NCBI GenBank assembly: GCA_947574055.1
Contig: CANPIC010000002.1
Location: 1 to 64,000, forward strand
Direction: 5' to 3'
From: an uncultured bacterium
GTDB taxonomy: Bacteria; Bacillota; Clostridia; Lachnospirales; Lachnospiraceae
Length of the DNA stretch: 64,000 nt
This document shows, piece by piece, positions 56,867-64,000 of this stretch. The position numbers were made by a program, and so were the translations under genes. The notes below the pieces were generated by a model. It was not told where the DNA came from. It was given only the letters and a program-made list of their open reading frames with translations, and made no database searches. Each line of letters begins with the position of its first letter. Position 1 is the first letter of the stretch.

Positions 56867-58321
56867 ATGTATCAGGAAATTGAGTTAGATAAAATAGACA
56901 TTCATGCAGAGCCGCCCACAGAGGAACCGGCCAGGCAATATTACTTCATGGCGAAATGCAGGCAGATTGTGCAGGCGGAAAGAGAACGCCTTGGCCGTCC
57001 ACTATATGCGTGTATACAGACATTCGGCTGTCAGATGAATGCAAGGGATTCGGAAAAACTGATCGGTATCCTGCTGGCGATAGGATATGAAGAAGCGGAG
57101 GAAGAAGGGGCAGATTTTGTCATTTACAATACCTGTACCGTCAGAGACAATGCCAATCAGAGGGTGTATGGGCGCCTGGGTGTGCTCCATGGATATAAGC
57201 GCAGAAGGCCGGGAATGAAGATCGCGCTCTGCGGCTGCATGATGCAGGAAGCATCTGTGATCGAAAAAATACGCAGAAGTTATCCTTTTGTGGATCTTGT
57301 GTTCGGGACACATAATCTGTTTCAATTTGCGGAACTTTTCTATACATGCCTTGTTTCCGAGCGAATGGTCGTTGCTATCTGGCAGGAGACGGATGCGGTA
57401 GTGGAGGACCTGCCCAGTGAGCGAAAGTATGCCTTTAAATCAGGCATCAATATTATGTTTGGCTGCAACAATTTCTGCAGTTATTGCATTGTTCCTTATG
57501 TGAGAGGGCGGGAGCGGAGCCGGGAAGCAGAGGATATCCTGCGGGAGATTGCAGCGCTTGCCCGGGACGGTGTCTCAGAGATCATGCTGCTGGGACAGAA
57601 TGTCAATTCCTATGGAAAGAATCTGCGCCAGCCCCTTTCCTTTGCCGGGCTTTTAGAAAAAGTGGAAGAGATCGAAGGCATCCGGCGTATCCGCTTTATG
57701 ACTTCGCATCCCAAGGATCTTTCGGATGATCTGATCCGGGTGATGAAACAGTCGGACAAGATCTGCCGCCATCTGCATCTGCCTTTGCAGTCCGGTTCCA
57801 CAAAGATATTAACGGCCATGAACCGGCGTTATACAAAGGAGCAGTATCTTTCCCTGGTGGATAAGATTCGCCGGGAGATACCGGACATTTCGATCACAAC
57901 TGATATTATTGTAGGATTCCCCGGGGAGACACCGGAGGACGTGTCAGAAACCATTGATGTGATTCAAAAGGCCGGTTTTGACAACGCCTTTACCTTTATT
58001 TATTCCAAACGTACCGGGACTCCGGCCGCCGCGATGGCGGAGCAGATTCCGCAGGAGCAGGTAAAAGCACAGTTTGACCGGGTGCTGCACACCGTTCAGG
58101 AGACGGCGAAGCAGCAGGCGGGTCGTTTGCTGGGAAGGACAGAGGAGGTGCTGGTGGAAGAGGTCAATGCGCATGATGAGAGCCTGATGACAGGCCGGCT
58201 GTCCTGTAATACGCTGGTGCATTTTCCCGGCGGCAAAGAGCTGCTGGGGCAATATGTCAGCGTGCGGCTGGATGAGTGCCGGGGTTTTTACTATATGGGA
58301 AAACAGGTGTACGGACCGTAA
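56867..58321 (+). CDS. miaB: tRNA-2-methylthio-N6-dimethylallyladenosine synthase
   Basis: QTFGCQMNARDSEKL; FGCNNFCSYCIVPYVRGRERSR radical-SAM CxxxCxxC; TRAM-like C-terminus. Confidence 0.96.
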   Translation: MYQEIELDKIDIHAEPPTEEPARQYYFMAKCRQIVQAERERLGRPLYACIQTFGCQMNARDSEKLIGILLAIGYEEAEEEGADFVIYNTCTVRDNANQRVYGRLGVLHGYKRRRPGMKIALCGCMMQEASVIEKIRRSYPFVDLVFGTHNLFQFAELFYTCLVSERMVVAIWQETDAVVEDLPSERKYAFKSGINIMFGCNNFCSYCIVPYVRGRERSREAEDILREIAALARDGVSEIMLLGQNVNSYGKNLRQPLSFAGLLEKVEEIEGIRRIRFMTSHPKDLSDDLIRVMKQSDKICRHLHLPLQSGSTKILTAMNRRYTKEQYLSLVDKIRREIPDISITTDIIVGFPGETPEDVSETIDVIQKAGFDNAFTFIYSKRTGTPAAAMAEQIPQEQVKAQFDRVLHTVQETAKQQAGRLLGRTEEVLVEEVNAHDESLMTGRLSCNTLVHFPGGKELLGQYVSVRLDECRGFYYMGKQVYGP

Positions 58322-58359
58322 AAATTAGGATTCAGTGTTTACCATGACAGGAGGGAAGC

Positions 58360-61017
58360 ATGGCAGAATTAACGCCAATGATGCAGCAGTACATAGAGAC
58401 AAAGAAGCAATATCAGGACTGTATTTTATTTTACAGACTGGGCGATTTTTATGAGATGTTTTATGAGGATGCCCTGACCGCATCCAAAGCGCTGGAAATC
58501 ACACTGACCGGAAAAAGCTGCGGACAGGAAGAAAAGGCGCCCATGTGCGGTGTACCTTATCATGCAGTGGAAAGCTATCTGAATAAACTGGTTTCCATGG
58601 GATATAAGGTGGCCATCTGTGAACAGGTGGAAGACCCCAAACAAACAAGAGGAATTATCCGCCGGGAGGTGGTGCGCATTGTCACCCCCGGCACCAATTT
58701 AAACATTCAGGCGCTCGATGACGGCAAAAACAATTACCTGATGAGCATTGTCTGGTCTCCGGGCCGCATCGGTGTCTCCATTGCCGATGTGACTACCGGC
58801 GATTATTTCCTGACCGAGATCGAAGACGGGAAAAAACTGATTGATGAGATCAATAAATATATGCCCTCCGAAATCATCTGCAACGATGCCTTTCTTGTGA
58901 GCAGTGTGGATACGGAGGATTTGAAAAACCGTCTGGGCATTACCATCTATGCGCTGGAGCCGGTTTATTTTGATGAGACAAACTGCCGCATATGCCTGCA
59001 AAAGCATTTCCATGTGGGCGCCCTTACCGGGCTGGGGATTGAAGACTTCCCCAATGGCATGATCGCGGCGGGCAGCCTTTTGCAGTACCTGTATGAAAAT
59101 CAGAAAACTTCACTGGAGCATTTTACCCATCTCTATCCCTATCTGACCAGCCGTTATATGCTGCTTGACAGTTCCACCAGACGGAATCTGGAACTGACGG
59201 AGACCCTGCGGGAGAAGCAAAAAAAAGGCTCTCTTTTATGGGTGCTGGATAAGACACGCACGGCGATGGGAGCCCGTATGCTGCGTACCTTTCTGGAACA
59301 GCCCCTGATTGATAAAAAGGGTATTGAGAGGCGGCTGGATGCTGTGGAGGCACTCTTTACCAATGCCATTGTGCGCGATGAAATCCGGGAATATCTCCGC
59401 TCCATCTACGATCTGGAACGACTCCTGGGCAAGGTCAGCTACCGGACGGCCAATCCGCGGGATTTTCTGGCGCTGCAGAGCTCTCTGTCCATGCTGCCCC
59501 ATATCAGGACGGTGATGGAGGAACTGGAACCGGATGCGCTGAAAAAAATCCGGGAAGAGATTGATGACCTGCAGGATATCAGTGAACTGATTGCCAGATC
59601 CATCGTGGAAGAGCCGCCGCTTTCCATCCGCGAAGGGGGCATCATCAAGGAGGGCTTTGACACCGATATTGATGAACTGCGCCGCGCCAGAACGGAAGGA
59701 AAGACCTGGCTGGCACAGCTGGAAGAAGAGGACAGGGCACGGACCGGCATCAAAAATCTGCGGATCAAATATAACAAAGTATTTGGTTATTATTTCGAAG
59801 TGACAAATTCTTACCAGAGTCTGGTGCCGGATGACTATATCAGGAAACAGACTCTGGCCAATGCCGAACGCTATACCACACCCCGTCTAAAAGAGCTGGA
59901 AGATATGATACTGCATGCGGAAGATAAGCTCAATACACTGGAGTATGATGCATTCTGCCGGATTCGGGAAGCGATCGCGCTGCAGATCGAGCGGATTCAG
60001 CGGACGGCCAAGGCCGTGGCCCGTCTGGATGTCTTTGCCTCACTGGCTCTGACGGCGGAACAAAACCGTTATGTCCGTCCGTCTCTGAATGAAAAGGGGA
60101 TTATTGATATCCGGGACGGCCGTCATCCGGTGGTGGAGCAGATGATACGTCATGATATGTTTATTGCCAATGACACTTACCTGGACAATAAGCGCCGCTG
60201 CATTTCCGTGATTACCGGCCCCAACATGGCCGGCAAATCCACCTATATGCGTCAGAGTGCCCTGATCGTGCTGCTGGCACAGATCGGTTCCTTTGTGCCG
60301 GCGGGAAAAGCGGATATCGGTATCGTGGACCGGATCTTTACAAGAGTGGGCGCCTCTGATGATCTGGCCAGCGGACAGAGTACCTTTATGGTGGAAATGA
60401 ATGAGGTAGCCAATATTTTGCGCAATGCCACCAAAAACAGCCTGCTGATCCTGGATGAGATCGGGCGCGGGACTTCCACGTTCGACGGCCTGTCCATCGC
60501 CTGGGCGGTGATCGAACATATCAGCAATAAAAAATTGCTGGGGGCCAAGACCCTGTTTGCCACCCACTATCATGAACTGACCGAACTGGAAGGCAAGATG
60601 AACAATGTCAACAATTACTGCATAGCTGTCAAGGAAAAAGGGGACGATATCGTATTCCTGCGCAAGATTATCAAAGGCGGCGCAGACAGAAGCTATGGGA
60701 TCCAGGTGGCGCGGCTGGCAGGGGTGCCGGATATCATCATCGACCGGGCCAAGGAGATCGCGGAACAGCTCAGTCATAATGATATCACGGAAAAGGTACA
60801 GCATATTGCGGCAGGTACGCCGGAAGAAAAGAAAAAAAGTGCCCATTATGACGAAGTGGATCTGACGCAGATGTCACTTTTTGAGACTGTCAGAGATGAG
60901 GATGTGTTAAGCGAACTCAAATCCATTGATATCAGCAATCTGACACCACTGGATGCACTTAACACACTCTACCGGCTGCAGAATCAGTTAAATAACAGGT
61001 GGCAGGGAAATGTGTAA
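58360..61017 (+). CDS. mutS: DNA mismatch repair protein MutS
   Basis: LTPMMQQYIETKKQYQDCILFYRLGDFYEMF; VITGPNMAGKSTYMRQ; DEIGRGTSTFDGLSIAWAV. Confidence 0.98.
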   Translation: MAELTPMMQQYIETKKQYQDCILFYRLGDFYEMFYEDALTASKALEITLTGKSCGQEEKAPMCGVPYHAVESYLNKLVSMGYKVAICEQVEDPKQTRGIIRREVVRIVTPGTNLNIQALDDGKNNYLMSIVWSPGRIGVSIADVTTGDYFLTEIEDGKKLIDEINKYMPSEIICNDAFLVSSVDTEDLKNRLGITIYALEPVYFDETNCRICLQKHFHVGALTGLGIEDFPNGMIAAGSLLQYLYENQKTSLEHFTHLYPYLTSRYMLLDSSTRRNLELTETLREKQKKGSLLWVLDKTRTAMGARMLRTFLEQPLIDKKGIERRLDAVEALFTNAIVRDEIREYLRSIYDLERLLGKVSYRTANPRDFLALQSSLSMLPHIRTVMEELEPDALKKIREEIDDLQDISELIARSIVEEPPLSIREGGIIKEGFDTDIDELRRARTEGKTWLAQLEEEDRARTGIKNLRIKYNKVFGYYFEVTNSYQSLVPDDYIRKQTLANAERYTTPRLKELEDMILHAEDKLNTLEYDAFCRIREAIALQIERIQRTAKAVARLDVFASLALTAEQNRYVRPSLNEKGIIDIRDGRHPVVEQMIRHDMFIANDTYLDNKRRCISVITGPNMAGKSTYMRQSALIVLLAQIGSFVPAGKADIGIVDRIFTRVGASDDLASGQSTFMVEMNEVANILRNATKNSLLILDEIGRGTSTFDGLSIAWAVIEHISNKKLLGAKTLFATHYHELTELEGKMNNVNNYCIAVKEKGDDIVFLRKIIKGGADRSYGIQVARLAGVPDIIIDRAKEIAEQLSHNDITEKVQHIAAGTPEEKKKSAHYDEVDLTQMSLFETVRDEDVLSELKSIDISNLTPLDALNTLYRLQNQLNNRWQGNV

Positions 61018-61047
61018 ATGTCCGGAAAGAAAGGAACAGGAAGCAAG

Positions 61048-62943
61048 ATGGAAATACGGATACTGGATGAAATCACCATAGACCGGATCGCTGCAGGGGA
61101 AGTGGTGGACCGGCCGGCCAGTGTGGTAAAAGAACTGGTGGAAAATGCCCTGGATTCGGGCACCGATGCTGTGACTGTGGAAGTCCGGGACGGTGGTATC
61201 TCCCTGATCCGCGTGACTGATAACGGTCAGGGGATTGCAAAAGACCAGGTCGCGAAAGCCTTTCTGCGCCATGCTACAAGCAAGATCCGTTCAGCGCTGG
61301 ATCTGCAGCAGCTCCATTCCCTCGGGTTTCGCGGAGAGGCGCTGTCCAGCATCTGCGCCGTGGCCCAGGTGGAGATGATCACAAAGGTAAAGGATGTACT
61401 CACAGGCGTACGTTACGTGATCGAAGGTGGTACGCAAAAAGAGCAGGAGGAGATCGGCGCCCCGGAAGGGACTACCATACTGGTGCGCAATCTCTTTTAC
61501 AATGTGCCCGCCCGCAGAAAATTTCTGAAAACGGGACAGACAGAAGGCGGCTATATCACCGATCTGATGGAACACCTGGCACTGTCCCATCCGGAAGTAT
61601 CCTTTAAATATGTGGCAGGGGGACAGGTCAGATTCCATACGGCCGGAGACGGCAATTTAAAAGAAGTCATCTATCGCATCTATGGCAAAGATATCGTAAG
61701 GGAACTGCTGTGGCTGGAAAGAGAAGAGGGTGGCCGCAGACTCACCGGCCTGATCGGCACTCCGGTGATCGGCCGGGCCAGCCGCAGCTTTGAAACCTGT
61801 TTTGTCAATGGCCGGTTCGTCAAAAGCCCGGTGATTGCCAGAGCCGCAGAAGAGGCCTACAAGCCATGGCTGATGCAGCATAAATTTCCTTTTTTTGTCC
61901 TTCATATGCAGCTGGAACCGGACGGGCTGGATGTCAATGTGCATCCGTCCAAAATGGAAATCCGCTTTCATAAAGAAAAGGAGATATCCGACTTTATTTA
62001 TGAAGCTGTCAAGGCTGTCCTGGCAGAAACGGAAATGCTGAAAGAGATCCGTCTGTCCCCCGCGGCCTCTCCCAGGGAGAACGTACAACAGTCCGTGCCC
62101 GAACCCTTTGAAGTACAGGCCCGCAGGCAGCAGGCAGAGAGCGGCAAGGGCCCTGTATCTGCTTTTGATCAGATTCCTGCGCCTGCCCCTTCCCTGGCCG
62201 CGGAAGAGCCCGTTTTCGGGCGTCTGCTTGGCGGAAAGGAGATGCCGGGCCATACGGATGCAGGCAGCAGGGGTTCCAATATTATCAAAAAGGATGCCCA
62301 TATCCTTGTGGAAAAACCGGTGCAGATGAATTTCTTTGAGGAAAAACTCCTGTCCCGTGATCTGCGGGAGGAATACCGGATTCTGGGACAGGTATTTGAT
62401 ACGTACTGGATTGTTGCCGTGCGGGATAAAATGCTGTTTATCGACCAGCATGCCGCCCATGAAAAGGTGAAATACGAACGGTTGTTGAAGCGGATTCGTG
62501 AAAAAGATGTCCTGTCCCAGCAGGTCAGTCCGCCCGTTATCCTGACCATGAGCGGCAGGGAGGAGAGTGTCTATCTGGAATATGAAGGATATTTCCGGGA
62601 TATGGGGTTTGAGATCGAGCCTTTTGGCGCCTCCTCCTATGCTGTGCGCAGTGTCCCCATGGATCTGTCCGGATATCCGGCGGGCGAGCTTTTGCCGCGC
62701 ATGCTGGACGAACTGGCAGACGGCCCGCTGCGGGGAGCACCGGAGATCATTGCGCAAAAGCTGGCTTCCATGGCCTGTAAGGCCGCAGTCAAAGGCAGGC
62801 AGGCCATGAACCGTAAAGAGGCCGAGAGTCTGATCGATGAGCTTTTGACACTGGAAAATCCCTACCACTGTCCGCATGGACGGCCTACCATCATCACCAT
62901 GAGCCAGTACGAACTGGAGAAAAAGTTTAACAGAATTTTGTAA
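61048..62943 (+). CDS. mutL: DNA mismatch repair protein MutL
   Basis: IDRIAAGEVVDRPASVVKELVENALDS; LGFRGEALSSI; C-terminal endonuclease-region sequence KAAVKGRQAMNRKEA. Confidence 0.97.
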   Translation: MEIRILDEITIDRIAAGEVVDRPASVVKELVENALDSGTDAVTVEVRDGGISLIRVTDNGQGIAKDQVAKAFLRHATSKIRSALDLQQLHSLGFRGEALSSICAVAQVEMITKVKDVLTGVRYVIEGGTQKEQEEIGAPEGTTILVRNLFYNVPARRKFLKTGQTEGGYITDLMEHLALSHPEVSFKYVAGGQVRFHTAGDGNLKEVIYRIYGKDIVRELLWLEREEGGRRLTGLIGTPVIGRASRSFETCFVNGRFVKSPVIARAAEEAYKPWLMQHKFPFFVLHMQLEPDGLDVNVHPSKMEIRFHKEKEISDFIYEAVKAVLAETEMLKEIRLSPAASPRENVQQSVPEPFEVQARRQQAESGKGPVSAFDQIPAPAPSLAAEEPVFGRLLGGKEMPGHTDAGSRGSNIIKKDAHILVEKPVQMNFFEEKLLSRDLREEYRILGQVFDTYWIVAVRDKMLFIDQHAAHEKVKYERLLKRIREKDVLSQQVSPPVILTMSGREESVYLEYEGYFRDMGFEIEPFGASSYAVRSVPMDLSGYPAGELLPRMLDELADGPLRGAPEIIAQKLASMACKAAVKGRQAMNRKEAESLIDELLTLENPYHCPHGRPTIITMSQYELEKKFNRIL

Positions 62944-62956
62944 AGCAAGAAAGGGT

Positions 62957-63925
62957 ATGTATGTTATGAAACAAAAACCGCCACTGCTTATCCTGACAGG
63001 GCCTACCGCTGCCGGCAAAACCAGACTTTCCGTCACACTTGCAAGGCAGATCGGCGGAGAAATCATCTCCGCTGATTCCATGCAGGTATATCGGCATATG
63101 GATATTGGTTCGGCCAAGATCAGGCCGGAAGAGATGCAGGGGGTGCCGCATTATATGATTGATATCGCAGATCCCCGGGAACCTTTTCATATCGTCCTGT
63201 TTCAGCAGTATGCGCGCCGGTTTATGCAGGATATCTACAGCCGGGGCCATATTCCCATCCTGGCAGGGGGCACCGGGTTTTACATTCAGGCGGTATTATA
63301 TGATATTGATTTTACACAGGAAGAGGGCGATCCGGGGTATCGGACGCAGCTGGAAGCGCTCTGCGCGCAAAAGGGTGAGGCATATCTCCACGATATGCTC
63401 AGAGCGTGTGATCCGGCATCGGCCGTGGCCATTCATCCTCATAACCGCAAGAGAGTCATCCGGGCGCTGGAGTATTACCGGCTGACCGGCAAACCGATTT
63501 CCGACCATAATGCCAGCATGCGGGCGAGGGAAAGCAGCTATAACGCATGTTATTTTGTGCTGACTGATGACAGAGCACGCCTTTATGAGCGGATCGACCA
63601 GCGGGTGGAAGAAATGATGGAAGAGGGCCTGGTGGAAGAGGTGCGCAGGCTCAAAGAGATGGGATGCCGGCAGGAGATGGTATCCATGCAGGGGCTGGGG
63701 TATCAGCAGATACTGCGGTATCTTTGCGGTGAGATGACGCTGGAAGAGGCCGTTCGTCTGATCAAACGGGATACCCGCCACTTTGCAAAACGCCAACTCA
63801 CCTGGTTTCGGCGGGAGAAGGATGTGATCTGGCTGGAACAAAACCGCTTCGGTTATGATCAGGAAAAGATACTGTCTTATATCAAAGAAAAAATGCAGGA
63901 GAAAGGAATGGCAGGAGAGAGATGA
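62957..63925 (+). CDS. miaA: tRNA dimethylallyltransferase
   Basis: LLILTGPTAAGKTRLSVTLARQIGGEIISADSMQVYRHMDIGSAK. Confidence 0.97.
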   Translation: MYVMKQKPPLLILTGPTAAGKTRLSVTLARQIGGEIISADSMQVYRHMDIGSAKIRPEEMQGVPHYMIDIADPREPFHIVLFQQYARRFMQDIYSRGHIPILAGGTGFYIQAVLYDIDFTQEEGDPGYRTQLEALCAQKGEAYLHDMLRACDPASAVAIHPHNRKRVIRALEYYRLTGKPISDHNASMRARESSYNACYFVLTDDRARLYERIDQRVEEMMEEGLVEEVRRLKEMGCRQEMVSMQGLGYQQILRYLCGEMTLEEAVRLIKRDTRHFAKRQLTWFRREKDVIWLEQNRFGYDQEKILSYIKEKMQEKGMAGER

Positions 63926-64000
63926 ATACGGAAAAGAAGAGGCCGGCAGGAGAGGATCTGGATGCCATGCAGCGCCGGATGTATGAAGCCATGGGTATCA
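63922..64000 (+). CDS. 5' end of a CDS truncated by the window edge
   Basis: ATGA overlap with the miaA stop; MNTEKKRPAGEDLDAMQRRMYEAMGI... Confidence 0.6.
   Translation, partial: MNTEKKRPAGEDLDAMQRRMYEAMGI

Overview
A 64 kb chromosomal window whose gene content (YqfC/YqfD, GerA-type, BofC-like and SpoVB-like sporulation proteins, UPF0210, VanW, a LicT-controlled glucose PTS) suggests a Gram-positive anaerobe, probably Lachnospiraceae-like. It is almost entirely coding. I found no rRNA, tRNA, CRISPR array or clear mobile element. Recognisable blocks: an IspD/TarI-like gene with a Zn-dehydrogenase; PdaA-like deacetylase and an orphan GerA-type protein; licT-crr-ptsI-ptsH-ptsG; polA-coaE and an FtsA-like gene; ACT/UPF0210; OPT transporter and PepD; SPFH/NAD-kinase-like/Nudix; an Hsp90-like ATPase with two paralogous unknown proteins; Fe-ADH; a two-component system divergent from an ABC importer lacking an ATPase; yqfC-yqfD-phoH-ybeY; proB-5FCL-proA; miaB-mutS-mutL-miaA. 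Main observations for follow-up: (1) a structured leader-RNA family, with conserved flanks AACAGCAnC...GnTGCGGAACT, in tandem before crr and ptsH and in a minimal UUCG-capped form before the Fe-ADH gene; (2) an Hsp90-like/two-paralog operon; (3) paired TTTAGAGA direct repeats in the divergent two-component/ABC intergenic region; (4) a LicT RAT/terminator switch upstream of licT; (5) a membrane domain fused to YbeY.
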